Assembly (NCBI GenBank): GCA_016125425.1
Contig: WGLT01000007.1
Span: forward strand, 1 to 64,000
Direction of reading: 5' to 3'
From: Alphaproteobacteria bacterium
Lineage (GTDB): Bacteria; Pseudomonadota; Alphaproteobacteria; Caulobacterales; Parvularculaceae
DNA length: 64,000 nt
Numbering within the stretch: position 1 is the first letter of the stretch; every line of letters starts with the position of its first letter. Position numbers and translations under genes: made by a program. Shown piece by piece: positions 1 through 9,417 of the stretch. A model generated the notes under the pieces. It made no database searches. It was given only the letters and a program-made list of their open reading frames with translations, and was not told the DNA's origin.

Positions 1-67
1 CGCGTTCGGCCGGCAGAAGATCCTTTAACAGCCGCCATTCCGTTTCGCTCAAATCGCCGCGACTCAA
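1..67 (-). CDS. IS5-type transposase, N-terminal 22 codons (partial)
   Basis: Reading from a TTG at 67-65 gives 22 residues opening SRGDLSETEW and ending LLPAER, the typical beginning of IS5-family transposases (DUF4096-like N-terminal helix region). A GGGAGGCGG purine tract a few bases before the TTG supports this start. The DDE catalytic domain lies beyond the left edge, so it cannot be said whether the copy is intact. Family knowledge says the protein cuts and pastes its own element. Confidence 0.65.
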   Translation of the reverse strand, partial: MSRGDLSETEWRLLKDLLPAER

Positions 68-112
68 ATCCGCCTCCCTCAAGAGGCATCCTTGAATCAA
101 AGGTCGATTCAG
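1..112 (-). mobile_element. 5' end of an IS5-type insertion sequence, cut by the window edge
   Basis: The first 67 bases encode, on the minus strand, the start of an IS5-type transposase. Just outside the coding part, at 94-110, lies an interrupted palindrome with GAATC and GATTC arms around AAAGGTC, which could belong to the terminal inverted repeat. The outer boundary is not visible and 112 is a guess. The element enters the window downstream of the DUF1810 gene. The rest, including the second terminal repeat, lies to the left. Confidence 0.55.
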
Positions 113-137
113 CCGTCAATGAGTTTGTAAACAGCGC

Positions 138-548
138 CTAATCAAATTCGAGTTCACGAATGGTCAGCGGGTCTTCGCCGCCAGCGTAGTATTTCTCCAG
201 CGCCTGTCGAAAGACCGCTTCGCCTGTCGCCCGCAAGAACAACGTAAGGCACGAACGAAATTTCGCGTCGTTCGGCGATCCGAACAGCTCTCGCGCCGAG
301 CAATTGTCGAGGGAATTAGCGATCGCAACACACTCGCGCAGACGCGCGCCGAGAATTGGATGAGCGGCGTAATCCCGCGCCTCTTCAAGACCTGTAAGAC
401 CGAACCGCATCGCCGTTGCGCTGCGGCCCAGCCTTTTCAACTGCGGAAAGACAAACCACATCCAGTGCGTGATTTTGCGGCCAGACCGCAACTCCCTGAC
501 TGCGTTTGCGTAAGTTCCTTCTTGGGCGCGAAGAAAATGCTCAAACAT
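138..548 (-). CDS. DUF1810 family protein
   Basis: A 136-residue protein with the whole DUF1810 signature: an N-terminal AL/AVREL region, then KITHWMWFVFPQLKRLGRS near residues 25-43, a GLTGLEEARDYAAHP stretch, and LFGSPNDAKFRSCLTLF in the C-terminal half. Family members are about 140 residues long, so this one is full length. The structure is known to be an all-helical calpastatin-like fold, but no biochemical role is established. It follows gmk on the same strand after 17 bases and precedes an IS5 element, so it may be the last gene of the gmk transcript. Confidence 0.85.
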   Translation of the reverse strand: MFEHFLRAQEGTYANAVRELRSGRKITHWMWFVFPQLKRLGRSATAMRFGLTGLEEARDYAAHPILGARLRECVAIANSLDNCSARELFGSPNDAKFRSCLTLFLRATGEAVFRQALEKYYAGGEDPLTIRELEFD

Positions 549-565
549 GGACCCGGTCGCCCGGC

Positions 566-1213
566 TTATTCTTCGCCAGTCATTTCCTTGACGATATTCG
601 CGAGGCCGATCTGGCGACGTCGTCTCAAACGCTCTGCAAGTAATATAGAGCGCAACATTTCATCCGACTGCTCGAGGTCGTAATTGACGATGACATAGTC
701 GTATTCGGCCCAATGCGACATCTCAGCGTCCGCTTTCGCCATGCGCGCCTGGATAACGTCTTCAGGATCCTGTTTTCTTTCTCGCAGTCGTCTTTCAAGC
801 TCGGCGCGGGACGGCGGCAGGATGAAAACCTTGACGACATCTCCGCCAGCGACCGCATCGAGTTGCTGGGCGCCCTGCCAGTCTATGTCGAACAGAACGT
901 CTGTGCCTTGACTAAGACGCGCAAAGACATTTGCTCTGGGCGTGGCGTAATAATTTCCGAACACCTGAGCCCATTCCAGGAATTCGCCATTGTCGCGCAT
1001 CCGGAAAAACTCAGGCTCTGACAGGAACATGTAATCTTTTCCATCCTCTTCGCCCGGCCGGGGCCTGCGCGTCGTCGCCGAGATGGAAAGCGTAAGTTCG
1101 GGATCCGAAGCGAGCAGCCTCGACGCAAGAGTCGTCTTGCCTGCCCCAGACGGGCTTGAAATCACGAACATGAGGCCTCTGCGGGCCACTTTGAGAGCGC
1201 CGCCAGTCATCAT
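566..1213 (-). CDS. gmk: Guanylate kinase
   Basis: Cytosolic nucleoside-monophosphate kinase that converts GMP and ATP to GDP and ADP. The P-loop SSPSGAGKTT lies at about residues 19-28, followed by the TRRPRPGE GMP-binding loop and GKDYMFLSEPEF. The reading frame is open upstream to 1306, but the ATG at 1213-1211 overlaps the yicC stop codon as ATGA. It gives 215 residues, close to the family's usual 205-220, so it is chosen here. A second ATG follows directly. yicC-gmk adjacency is common in proteobacteria, and the overlap implies translational coupling. Confidence 0.96.
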   Translation of the reverse strand: MMTGGALKVARRGLMFVISSPSGAGKTTLASRLLASDPELTLSISATTRRPRPGEEDGKDYMFLSEPEFFRMRDNGEFLEWAQVFGNYYATPRANVFARLSQGTDVLFDIDWQGAQQLDAVAGGDVVKVFILPPSRAELERRLRERKQDPEDVIQARMAKADAEMSHWAEYDYVIVNYDLEQSDEMLRSILLAERLRRRRQIGLANIVKEMTGEE

Positions 1214-2094
1214 TCTATATTTTGAACCTGTTCGCGCATCTGGTCGATCACCGATTTCAGGTCGAGACCGATCCTCTTCAGACTCATGTCCTGCGCTTTG
1301 GAGCACAACGTATTTGCTTCGCGGTTGAATTCCTGCGTCAAGAAATCCAGTCGTCGTCCGATCGGATCATTGTCCTTGAGCAGAGTTCTGGCGGCCACGA
1401 CATGCGCGGCGATGCGATCAAGTTCTTCCCGAACATCAGCCTTAATGGCGAAAATCGCGGCCTCCTGAGCAAGCCGTTCTTCCGGGACGCCTGCGCCGGC
1501 GAGCAGTTCATTCAGTTGCGCGGCGATCCGATCACGGATCGCTGCGGGCGCCGCCGCTGCATGCCGGCGCGCTTCGCCGGCAAGCCGATCGATTTCATCA
1601 ACATGCCTCGACAGCGTCGCCAAAAGCGAACTTCCCTCCAAATCGCGCGAACTCTTCAATAGGGCGACGGCCTCCTTGAAGCTTGCCCGGATCGCGGCGA
1701 CGAATTCGGCCCGCGCGTCCTCGTCGGCTTCCCCCTCATCCTCCATGACGAGACCACGAATGTTCAGAATGCCTTCAGCTTGCGGCGGGGCGCAGTCAAT
1801 TCGCGACCGGATGGCCGCTATGACTCGCAGCGCCTCATCAAGCGCCGGCTCATTGATTCGAAAGCCGAGCCCCGCAACCGTCCGATCGATCGACAAGGTT
1901 ACGTTGATAGTTCCGCGTGCGAAGGCGCCGCCCGCCAATTTCCTCAAGTCCGGTTCGAGATAATCGTATCCCGGCGGCAGACGGAAACGAATCTCAAATC
2001 CCCGTCCGTTGACGCTCTTCGCCTCCCAGGTCCAGCGCCGTCCGGCATGCTCGCCCTCAACCCGGGCGAATCCAGTCATCGATGAAATGGTCAT
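1210..2094 (-). CDS. YicC/YloC family endoribonuclease
   Basis: A 294-residue protein beginning TISSMTGFAR, the diagnostic N-terminus of YicC-like proteins (YicC_N then DUF1527 C-terminal domain). The C-terminus, with LDFLTQEFNREANT and a final QNIE, also matches. Family knowledge: E. coli YicC is reported as an RNase acting on RyhB sRNA, and members form ring-like oligomers. It sits between mltG and gmk, overlaps the gmk start by four bases, and has an AGAGG purine tract six bases before its ATG. Confidence 0.93.
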   Translation of the reverse strand: MTISSMTGFARVEGEHAGRRWTWEAKSVNGRGFEIRFRLPPGYDYLEPDLRKLAGGAFARGTINVTLSIDRTVAGLGFRINEPALDEALRVIAAIRSRIDCAPPQAEGILNIRGLVMEDEGEADEDARAEFVAAIRASFKEAVALLKSSRDLEGSSLLATLSRHVDEIDRLAGEARRHAAAAPAAIRDRIAAQLNELLAGAGVPEERLAQEAAIFAIKADVREELDRIAAHVVAARTLLKDNDPIGRRLDFLTQEFNREANTLCSKAQDMSLKRIGLDLKSVIDQMREQVQNIE

Positions 2095-2167
2095 CGCTCG
2101 CCTCTCGCCGCCCTCAAGGGTCTATGCGGCGTCGCCCTCCCTGTCATCCCGAAAGCGCCGATCCAGC

Positions 2168-3232
2168 CTATTTCGGGCTGGCGCCCCCGGCGGATCCGGC
2201 GTTTTCCTCGGCTTTTTCGACGCGGCGCCATTTGGCGACATTACGGTTGTGGTCGGCGATATTCGAGGAGAAGACGTGCCCGCCCGTGCCGTCGGCCACA
2301 AAAAACAGGTCGTCGGTGTTGGCGGGATTGAGCGCCGCTTCGATTGAGGCCCGGCCCGGATTGCAGATGGGAGTCGGGGGCAGGCCGTTAATGATGTAGG
2401 TGTTGTAAGGGGTCGCCTTGTGGATTTCGCTGACCCTGAGCCCCCTTCCAAGCGGCTCTCCCTTTGTGAGGCCGTATATAATCGTCGGATCGGACTCGAG
2501 ACGCATGCCCTTCTTCAGCCGGTTGATAAACACCGACGCGATATGCGGACGCTCGTCGGCGACGCCCGTCTCTTTTTCTACGATCGACGCCAGAATTATC
2601 GCCTCCTTGCGCGTCGAATAAGGAAGGTCGAGCGCGCGATTGTCCCAGAGTTCGTCGAGCAGTTTATCCTGCGCCTTCATCATCGTGCGGATCAGCTCAT
2701 CGCGGGTTTCGCCTCGGGTGAAGGCGTAGGTCTCGGGCAGAAGCTCGCCTTCTCCGGGCGAGAGCGTGATATCGCCCACGAGCGTTGAATCGGCTGCGAC
2801 AATTCGCAAAATCTGAGCGGTGGTGAGCCCTTCAGGCGCCGTCAGATAATGAAGGATGCTTTTGCCCTCGACGAGAATGTCGACGATGTCGAGCACGCTT
2901 GCGCGCGCCGGTATATTATACTCTCCAGCCTTGATTTTTCCCTGATCGCCTTTTACGCGAACGGCCGCGATGAAGAGAGGCGGATACCGTACAGCCCCTT
3001 CCTTGCCGAGCTCATTCGCAATCGCCCGGACAGAGCTCCCCGACTTGAGAAGGATGATCTTATCTTCTGTCAGCGGACCCGGCCGCTGCGCCTCGCGCCA
3101 AGCGAAATATCCGCCGGCGCCGAGCGAAAGCGCCGCAAGCACGGCGAGGAGCCCGAAAAACAGGATAATGGATTTCGCCGAAGCGCCGCGTTGCCGCGAG
3201 GAAGATTCGCCCCTCGATTCCCGAAATCCCAT
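2168..3232 (-). CDS. mltG: Endolytic murein transglycosylase MltG
   Basis: A 354-residue bitopic membrane protein. A short basic cytoplasmic tail is followed by one transmembrane helix at about residues 20-47, a LysM-like segment and the YceG catalytic domain. The catalytic glutamate lies in ASIVEKETG, followed by ERPHIASVFINRL and the SDPTIIYGL loop, all typical of MltG. The enzyme cleaves nascent glycan strands in the periplasm and so sets strand length. It follows fabF on the same strand, as in many Hyphomicrobiales. The C-terminus is Gly/Ala-rich and unconserved. Confidence 0.95.
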   Translation of the reverse strand: MGFRESRGESSSRQRGASAKSIILFFGLLAVLAALSLGAGGYFAWREAQRPGPLTEDKIILLKSGSSVRAIANELGKEGAVRYPPLFIAAVRVKGDQGKIKAGEYNIPARASVLDIVDILVEGKSILHYLTAPEGLTTAQILRIVAADSTLVGDITLSPGEGELLPETYAFTRGETRDELIRTMMKAQDKLLDELWDNRALDLPYSTRKEAIILASIVEKETGVADERPHIASVFINRLKKGMRLESDPTIIYGLTKGEPLGRGLRVSEIHKATPYNTYIINGLPPTPICNPGRASIEAALNPANTDDLFFVADGTGGHVFSSNIADHNRNVAKWRRVEKAEENAGSAGGASPK

Positions 3233-3265
3233 ACCGTGCTCCGCCCGCGTCCGCCGCGCGCCAGT

Positions 3266-4567
3266 CTAACCGTCCGCCCTCCGCATCACGAGCGAAGCGT
3301 TGGTGCCCCCGAATCCGAAGGAATTCGACAGGACGGCGTTGATCGGCTTTCTCACCGCCTCGTTCGCGGCAAGGTTGATGGGCGTCTCGACAGAAGGATT
3401 ATCAAGGTTGATTGTCGGCGGCGCCACATTGTCTCGCATGGCCAGCAGAGAGAAGATCGCTTCAACCGCCCCAGCCGCGCCGAGCAAATGGCCGATCGAG
3501 GATTTCGTCGACGACATGACGAGACCATTTGCGGCGTTCCCGAACAGACGCTCCACCGCTCTCAGTTCGATCTCATCGCCTAGCGGCGTCGAAGTGCCGT
3601 GTGCGTTGACATAGTCTATGTCTTTCGGGGCGAGACCGGACTTTTTGAGGGCCATCCGCATGGAACGGAATGCGCCGTCGCCGTCTTCGGCCGGCGCGGT
3701 GACGTGATAGGCGTCGCCCGATAGCCCGTAGCCGACGATTTCGCCGTAGATTTTCGCTCCGCGCGCCTTGGCGTGTTCGTATTCTTCAAGCACGACCATG
3801 CCTGACCCTTCGCCGATCAGAAATCCGTCGCGATCGCGGTCATAGGGCCGCGAGGCGCGCGTCGGACAGTCATTAAATCGCGTCGTCAACGCTTTGCAGG
3901 CCGCAAATCCGGCGAGTCCGATCGGACAGATCGCCGCCTCCGCCCCGCCCGCCACCATGATGTCGGCGTCGCCGAGAGCGATCATTCGCGCCGCGTCGCC
4001 GATCGCATGCGCTCCTGAAGAACAGGCGGTGACGACCGCATGGTTAGGCCCTTTCAAGCCGAGCCTTATCGAAACCTGTCCCGAGACGAGATTGATGAGC
4101 CGGCCGGTTATGAAGAAAGGCGAAACACGGCGCGGCCCCTTGTCGGCGAGCAACAGCGATTCTTTTTCAATGCCGGGAAGCCCGCCGATTCCGGAGCCGA
4201 CCATGACGCCCGCCATATCGCGCTCTTCTTCGGTCTTGAGTTCGACGCCGGAATCTTTGAACGCCATCAACGCTGCGGCGATCCCGAAGACGATGAAATC
4301 GTCCATCCGGCGTTGCTCTTTGGGCTCGACCCAGTCGTCTGCGTTGAATGTCGCTTCCGGCTCGCCGGCCTCAATCAGCGCCGTCCCGCCGCCATAGCCG
4401 TTCGAACGCGGGACCTCCGCGCCGATCTGGCAGGGATAATCCGAGACGTCGAACTTTTCGATTCGGCCCGCGGCGGACTCGCCGGCGATGAGCCTTTTCC
4501 ACGTCGGCTCGACCCCGCACGCAAGCGGCGACACGAGGCCGAGGCCGGTGACGACAACGCGCCTCAT
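3266..4567 (-). CDS. fabF: 3-oxoacyl-ACP synthase II
   Basis: Condensing enzyme that elongates acyl-ACP with malonyl-ACP. It has the KAS II triad: cysteine in TACSSGAHA at about residue 180, and the two histidines in NAHGTST (about 320) and GHLLGAAG (about 357). At 433 residues it is roughly 15-20 longer than E. coli FabF. The extra length is an insertion around residues 53-80, between the RSNGYGGG stretch and the WVEPKEQRR motif, as often seen in alphaproteobacteria. It lies downstream of acpP in the fab cluster. Confidence 0.96.
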   Translation of the reverse strand: MRRVVVTGLGLVSPLACGVEPTWKRLIAGESAAGRIEKFDVSDYPCQIGAEVPRSNGYGGGTALIEAGEPEATFNADDWVEPKEQRRMDDFIVFGIAAALMAFKDSGVELKTEEERDMAGVMVGSGIGGLPGIEKESLLLADKGPRRVSPFFITGRLINLVSGQVSIRLGLKGPNHAVVTACSSGAHAIGDAARMIALGDADIMVAGGAEAAICPIGLAGFAACKALTTRFNDCPTRASRPYDRDRDGFLIGEGSGMVVLEEYEHAKARGAKIYGEIVGYGLSGDAYHVTAPAEDGDGAFRSMRMALKKSGLAPKDIDYVNAHGTSTPLGDEIELRAVERLFGNAANGLVMSSTKSSIGHLLGAAGAVEAIFSLLAMRDNVAPPTINLDNPSVETPINLAANEAVRKPINAVLSNSFGFGGTNASLVMRRADG

Positions 4568-4683
4568 TCTACCGGCTCCGAGCTAGAATTCGACGAAAGG
4601 GGCGGCAAGGTGCGACCGCTCCCCCTCCAAAGAACGCAAAAACGGCGGTTCAACACGGCGGCCCCGCCGCGTTCGGCCCGCGG

Positions 4684-4920
4684 TTACTTTTTCTGCTCGC
4701 CGATGAACTTGATGGCATCGCCAACCGTCTGAATCGTTTCCGCGGCGTCATCGGGAATTTCGACGTCGAACTCTTCTTCGAACGCCATCACGAGCTCGAC
4801 AATATCGAGACTGTCAGCGCCAAGGTCGTCGATAAAACTTGCCTTCGGCTCGACTTTCGCCGGATCCACGTCGAGGTGCTCGACGACGATTTTCTTCACG
4901 CGCTCGGCAAGATCAGACAT
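4684..4920 (-). CDS. acpP: Acyl carrier protein
   Basis: A 78-residue acidic protein carrying GADSLDIVE; Ser37 is the site where 4'-phosphopantetheine is attached. It shuttles growing acyl chains between the Fab enzymes. The frame is open upstream to 5016, but the ATG at 4920-4918 is preceded by an AAGGAG ribosome binding site and gives the standard ACP length and the [10 protein letters not shown] start, so the longer version is rejected. About 115 bases separate it from fabF and about 200 from fabG. Confidence 0.97.
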   Translation of the reverse strand: MSDLAERVKKIVVEHLDVDPAKVEPKASFIDDLGADSLDIVELVMAFEEEFDVEIPDDAAETIQTVGDAIKFIGEQKK

Positions 4921-5077
4921 TGAAGGCTCCTTCGTTCTTTTGATCCCGGCCGTTTCAGCGCGGGAGGATAATCTGTCGGGCGGCTCTTTAAAGCGCCAGC
5001 CTTTTTGACGCCGCATTCGCGGGGCGCTTACGGCAAATCTCCCATTGTTGCAATGCCGCCCCGCGCCCTCCTATGGT

Positions 5078-5104
5078 CCTTCGCCAGCCGCCCCGGGGCG
5101 AAGG
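5078..5104. other. Hairpin between fabG and acpP
   Basis: CCTTCGCC (5078-5085) and GGCGAAGG (5097-5104) are perfect 8-base inverted arms around an 11-base GC-rich loop, 14 bases past the fabG stop. No T-run follows on the minus strand, so this is not a standard intrinsic terminator. It could attenuate read-through or protect the fabG mRNA 3' end, letting the highly expressed acpP message accumulate separately. Confidence 0.35.
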
Positions 5105-5118
5105 GGGGCCGACGGGCC

Positions 5119-5856
5119 CTAGATCATGGCCATCCCGCCATTGACGTGCAAGGTTTGACCGGTGACATAACCCGCCTCGTCCGAGGCCAGATACACGGCC
5201 GCGGCGGCGATATCCGCGGGAGACCCCATCGCCCCGGCCGGAATCCGCGAAAGGATGGCCTCCCGCTGGGTGTCGTTCAGAGCATCCGTCATCGCCGTCG
5301 CAATGAAGCCGGGCGCGATCGCGTTCACCGTGACATTGCGAGACGCAATCTCCGCGGCAAGCGATTTTGTCATGCCGATAATGCCCGCCTTGGACGCGGC
5401 ATAGTTGGCCTGACCGGGATTCCCCGTCACGCCGACGACCGAGGTGATCGCGATGATTCGTCCGAACCGCTGCTTGGTCATGCCGCGCAACGACGCCTTC
5501 GCCAGACGAAAATAGGCGGTGAGATTGATCTTGATCACCTCGTCCCAGGCTTCGGGCTTCATCATCATCAGGAGATTGTCGCGCGTGACGCCGGCGTTCG
5601 AGACAACGATGTCGAGCCCGCCCATCGCATCGGTTGCTTGTCTGGGCAGCGCATCGACTGCGTCGAGATCCGACAGATCGCAGGGAGTCAGAAAGACCCG
5701 CTCCTTCAATTCGCCGGCGAGTTCCTCAAGTTTCGCTGTTCGAGTGCCTGAAATCGCGACAATCGCGCCTTGGCTGTGCAAGGCCTTCGCAATCGCCCCG
5801 CCGATGCCGCCAGTGGCGCCCGTAATCAGCGCGCGCTTTCCTGTCAGATCAAACAT
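5119..5856 (-). CDS. fabG: 3-oxoacyl-ACP reductase
   Basis: NADPH-dependent short-chain reductase of fatty-acid synthesis. It has the TGATGGIGGAIA cofactor loop near residue 12, NNAG-equivalent SNAGVT, the catalytic serine in ITSVVG, and the YAASKAG tyrosine/lysine pair near residues 150-154. It ends with the usual HVNGGMAMI. The ATG at 5856-5854 gives 245 residues, the family standard. Upstream in-frame codons encode an Arg-rich stretch that does not belong to FabG. The normal fabD-fabG junction is interrupted here by a DUF2332 gene. Confidence 0.96.
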   Translation of the reverse strand: MFDLTGKRALITGATGGIGGAIAKALHSQGAIVAISGTRTAKLEELAGELKERVFLTPCDLSDLDAVDALPRQATDAMGGLDIVVSNAGVTRDNLLMMMKPEAWDEVIKINLTAYFRLAKASLRGMTKQRFGRIIAITSVVGVTGNPGQANYAASKAGIIGMTKSLAAEIASRNVTVNAIAPGFIATAMTDALNDTQREAILSRIPAGAMGSPADIAAAAVYLASDEAGYVTGQTLHVNGGMAMI

Positions 5857-5885
5857 GTCTTTTCTCGCCTCTCGTTCAGTTCTCG

Positions 5886-6941
5886 CTACGCGGTCAGCCA
5901 CTCGATCCATTCTCCATGCGGATGCGCGTAAGCGAGACGCTTTTCCTCGCCCCCCGGCCATGTGGTCAAATCCACCGCGAACCGCAAAATATCGCCGCCA
6001 CCCGGATCCGGCTCGAAACGCAGCCACATCAACGGACGAGCCGCGCTCGCCCTTTGCGAGGCGAGAGCGATCGCGGCGTTCACGTGTTCACGCGCCTCGT
6101 CGGCAAGATACTGCCCCATGACGGACTGATAGATAACGGCGCATCGTCCCTCCCTTCTCGCGGCGAGTTGGCGCTCCAACCATGCGCCCGCGTCTGCTTT
6201 CTCCACTGTCGGCCGGAACTCGCGCGCGATGGCGACAGCCTTCAGAAAACGTTCGCGCCGTCCCCCCTGCTCAGCCCAGATATAGGACGCGGCGCGCGCG
6301 ACCGCTTCTTCGTCCGTATAATCAATCGGCGCGATGTCGCAGCCGCGCCGCGCCGACACATCAACGCGTTCCGGCCAAATTGGAATAGCGCCTTTCCATT
6401 CAGATTCAATCACGAGCGAGCCATTCCCCCACCGCCAATCGCCGAAGTCGAACGCGTAACGATCCCAGTTGAGGAGAAGGCCGGCGCTTGCGCCGATCTC
6501 GTACAGGTCGAGCGGCAAACTGGTCGCTTTCGCGGCCTCGACGAACCCGCCAAGCAACGCCGCCGTTCTTCTCACTTCATTAGTTTGAACTGCGTGGGTT
6601 ATAAATCGCTCCATCACCTGTCGATTTGCATGCGCCGCGGGCATGAGGAGCGGTCTGAGCCAGTCGCGAGTCCAGCCTTTTTCTATGTTGCGATAAACTT
6701 CCGCGAGCGCCGCATCGCTTCCGTCTCGAGCAAGAAACTGAAAAGCGCCTGCAATGCGAAGAGGCAGCGCCGACGCGATCACATCACATCGCCAGTCCGC
6801 CAACAGTTCCGCGCAAACTCCCCCTGCGGCGTAATCATCAGCCGACGCTTCGATCACTTCAGCGGTGAAGGGCGCGTTCAGCGCGCGGCAATAATGCGCC
6901 TGCAGCCTGAAGCCCGATTCAATCTCGGTTGCGCGATTCAC
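5886..6941 (-). CDS. DUF2332 domain-containing protein
   Basis: A 351-residue protein matching DUF2332: WLRPLLMPAAHANRQVMER-type motif near residue 95, then LYEIGASAGLLLNWDRY near residue 145, which resembles a Rossmann SAM-binding glycine motif. It ends with a strand-rich segment, RLAYAHPHGEWIEW. No activity is established for the family; a methyltransferase-like fold is an inference. It starts with GTG four bases after the fabD stop, with no clear ribosome site of its own, so translation is probably coupled to fabD. It ends 29 bases before fabG starts. It is therefore embedded in the fab operon, an unusual place. Confidence 0.85.
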   Translation of the reverse strand: MNRATEIESGFRLQAHYCRALNAPFTAEVIEASADDYAAGGVCAELLADWRCDVIASALPLRIAGAFQFLARDGSDAALAEVYRNIEKGWTRDWLRPLLMPAAHANRQVMERFITHAVQTNEVRRTAALLGGFVEAAKATSLPLDLYEIGASAGLLLNWDRYAFDFGDWRWGNGSLVIESEWKGAIPIWPERVDVSARRGCDIAPIDYTDEEAVARAASYIWAEQGGRRERFLKAVAIAREFRPTVEKADAGAWLERQLAARREGRCAVIYQSVMGQYLADEAREHVNAAIALASQRASAARPLMWLRFEPDPGGGDILRFAVDLTTWPGGEEKRLAYAHPHGEWIEWLTA

Positions 6942-6945
6942 TCGT

Positions 6946-7881
6946 TCACAACTTACAAAATGCGTCGATGTCGGCCGGCTCGCCGACGCTCGCCGTTATC
7001 GCGTCCTTGGCGATTCGCTTGATCAGGCCCGCCAGGACTTTTCCAGAGCCGATTTCGATGAACCTATCGCATCCCTTGCCGGCCATATAGGCGACGCTTT
7101 CCGTCCATCGCACGCGTCCTGTCACCTGCTCGACCAAGAGCTTTCTTATCTCATCAGGAGAATTGGTTTCGGCGGCCGTGACATTGGCGACCAGAGGCGT
7201 CACGGGCGCGCGGATCGCCGTTTTCGCGAGCGCAACCTCCATTTTTTCAGCTGCGGGAGCCATAAGCGAAGAATGAAATGGCGCGGAAACTGGCAGCAAT
7301 TTCGCGAGCTTAATCCCAAATTCTTTCGCCCCGGCGCAAACAGCGTCGACCTTGGCCTTATCGCCGGAAATGACAACCTGGCCAGGGGCGTTGTCATTCG
7401 CGATTTCACAGATTCCACCGTCGGGGGCGGCGTCGATCGCCGCCTGGGCGCCCGCAAGATCAACGCCGATCAGCGCCGCCATCGCTCCTTGGCCGGCGGG
7501 CACAGCGTCCTGCATCGCTTGCCCGCGCAGCCTGAGCAATCGCGCCGTATCCGTGAGCGTGAGCGCACCCGCCGCACAAAGAGCGGAATATTCGCCAAGC
7601 GAATGCCCGGCGACGAACATGGCGTTTTCGATTTCTACGTCCGCTTCCTTTTCCAGAACACGGAGCATGGCGATTGAATGCGCCATCAGCGCCGGCTGAG
7701 CGTTTATCGTGAGCGTCAGCTCTTCCATCGGGCCATCCCACATGAGTTTGGACAACCGCGCGCCAAGCGCCTCATCGACTTCCTCAAAGACCTCGCGCGC
7801 AGCCAGAAAAGCCTCTGCGAGCGCGCGCCCCATACCGACGGATTGGCTTCCCTGGCCGGGGAAAACAAACGCTTTCGCCAT
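6946..7881 (-). CDS. fabD: Malonyl-CoA:ACP transacylase
   Basis: Transfers malonyl from CoA to ACP. The nucleophile elbow GHSLGEYSA is near residue 93 and the histidine lies in SAPFHSSLM near residue 203. The N-terminus AFVFPGQGSQ is canonical, and 311 residues is the usual length. An AAAGGAGG ribosome site precedes the ATG at 7881. It is the first gene of the fab run and faces away from rpsF across trkH. The next gene downstream is the DUF2332 gene rather than fabG. Confidence 0.96.
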   Translation of the reverse strand: MAKAFVFPGQGSQSVGMGRALAEAFLAAREVFEEVDEALGARLSKLMWDGPMEELTLTINAQPALMAHSIAMLRVLEKEADVEIENAMFVAGHSLGEYSALCAAGALTLTDTARLLRLRGQAMQDAVPAGQGAMAALIGVDLAGAQAAIDAAPDGGICEIANDNAPGQVVISGDKAKVDAVCAGAKEFGIKLAKLLPVSAPFHSSLMAPAAEKMEVALAKTAIRAPVTPLVANVTAAETNSPDEIRKLLVEQVTGRVRWTESVAYMAGKGCDRFIEIGSGKVLAGLIKRIAKDAITASVGEPADIDAFCKL

Positions 7882-7932
7882 GATGCCTCCTTTTCAGGCG
7901 CCCCCGATAGCGCGAGCGACCGACGAGAGCAA

Positions 7933-9417
7933 TTAACGCCGCCAGAAGGCGGGCGTCAGAAGAATGAAAAACGGGAAGTATTCAAGGCGGCCGAAGATCA
8001 TCGCGAAGGCGATCACCATTTTTGCCGGATCGGAAAGAGATTTATAATTGCCGGACGGGCCGACGATGGGACCAAGCCCGGGGCCGACATTCGAGATGGC
8101 CTGCGCAACCGCTGAAGCCGAAGTCATGAAGTCCAGACCGGTCCAGCAAAGGAAAAGCGTGAAGACGACCTCCGTGAACAACATGGCGAGAAGAAATGCG
8201 AGGATCGCAATCTCAACGTCCTGCCCCACTCGCCGCGTGCTGTACGTGATGACTTTCACCTGCGATGGGCTGATCAGCCTGGTAAGATAGGAATGCGCTG
8301 TTTTTGCGAGAATTTGCAGGCGGTAAATCTTGATTCCTCCCGCCGTGGATCCGGAGCAGCTGCCAACGAAAGTGATCACGAAGAAGGCGCCGATCGCGAA
8401 ATTGCCCCAGAGTTGATAATCTGTGCTCGCAAAGCCGGTGGTTGTGACAATCGAAGCCACATTGAATACGGCCATTCGGATCGCTTGTAGTATCTGCACC
8501 TTGTTTTCGAGGCTGTTGGTGACCGCGAGGATGAGCGCGACCGCAGCGATGAAAAACACAAGGCCCCTCGCCTGCACGTCATTCCAGATCGGCTGGCCGC
8601 CGCCCCGGAACGTTCTGATGAAAGCGACAAACGGCAATCCTCCAGCGATCATGAACACCACGCCGACCCATTCGAGCGCCGACGACTTGAAATACGCAAA
8701 GGACGCGTCATGGGTTGAGAACCCGCCGGTCGCGACTGTCGCCATAGCGTGGTTCACCGCATCAAAGGCGGTCATGCCGAACATGCCGTAGCCTAGCGCG
8801 CACGCCCCGGACAGGCCGAGATAGACAAAACCGATCCAGCGGGCGAGATCGAAGCCTCGCGCGAGGATCTTCTCCGAGCTATCCGTGCTCTCGGCGCGGA
8901 AGAGCTGCATGCCGCCGACGCGCAGGAACGGCATGATGATGACGCTGATCGCGACGATGCCGTAGCCGCCGACCCATTGCAGGAGCGAACGCCACAAAAG
9001 GATGCCCTCCGGCATTGTGTCGAGTCCGGTCAGAACAGTCGAGCCGGTTGTCGTGATCCCGGAGGCGGATTCGAAATAGCCGTCGATCCAGCTCGCCCCG
9101 ACGCCGAGAAAAGGGATCGCGGCAAAGCACGGCACGAGAAGCCATCCGAGCGCAGTCGCCAGAAACGCCTGCTTGCGGTTCAAATCGAAGGTCTCGCCCG
9201 AACCGCTAAGCACGATGCACACGGCTCCCGTGAAGACCGATGCGGCGATCGCACCCACGAAATAACCGACCGTCGGGGCCTTGGCCCACCAATCGAAAGC
9301 CAGTGGGGGGATCATGAACAGGCCGAAGCCGATGAAGATGCCGCCTAAAACGCGAAGTACGGGTGTGATTCTGATCAAGGAAGGCCCCCGGGAAAGCCCT
9401 TGGAGGGGGCCGGGCAT
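7933..9417 (-). CDS. TrkH family potassium uptake protein
   Basis: Integral membrane channel subunit of K+ uptake (Trk/Ktr superfamily), with about ten hydrophobic segments and four selectivity-filter repeats. Recognisable filters are [33 protein letters not shown] and SNVGPGLGP. It ends with the usual [15 protein letters not shown]. TrkH normally works with a cytosolic TrkA regulator, which is not in this window. The start is uncertain: ATG 9441, ATG 9417 and TTG 9378 are all in frame. The TTG would place the first membrane helix right at the N-terminus, as in the family, but none has a good ribosome site. Confidence 0.92.
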   Translation of the reverse strand: MPGPLQGLSRGPSLIRITPVLRVLGGIFIGFGLFMIPPLAFDWWAKAPTVGYFVGAIAASVFTGAVCIVLSGSGETFDLNRKQAFLATALGWLLVPCFAAIPFLGVGASWIDGYFESASGITTTGSTVLTGLDTMPEGILLWRSLLQWVGGYGIVAISVIIMPFLRVGGMQLFRAESTDSSEKILARGFDLARWIGFVYLGLSGACALGYGMFGMTAFDAVNHAMATVATGGFSTHDASFAYFKSSALEWVGVVFMIAGGLPFVAFIRTFRGGGQPIWNDVQARGLVFFIAAVALILAVTNSLENKVQILQAIRMAVFNVASIVTTTGFASTDYQLWGNFAIGAFFVITFVGSCSGSTAGGIKIYRLQILAKTAHSYLTRLISPSQVKVITYSTRRVGQDVEIAILAFLLAMLFTEVVFTLFLCWTGLDFMTSASAVAQAISNVGPGLGPIVGPSGNYKSLSDPAKMVIAFAMIFGRLEYFPFFILLTPAFWRR

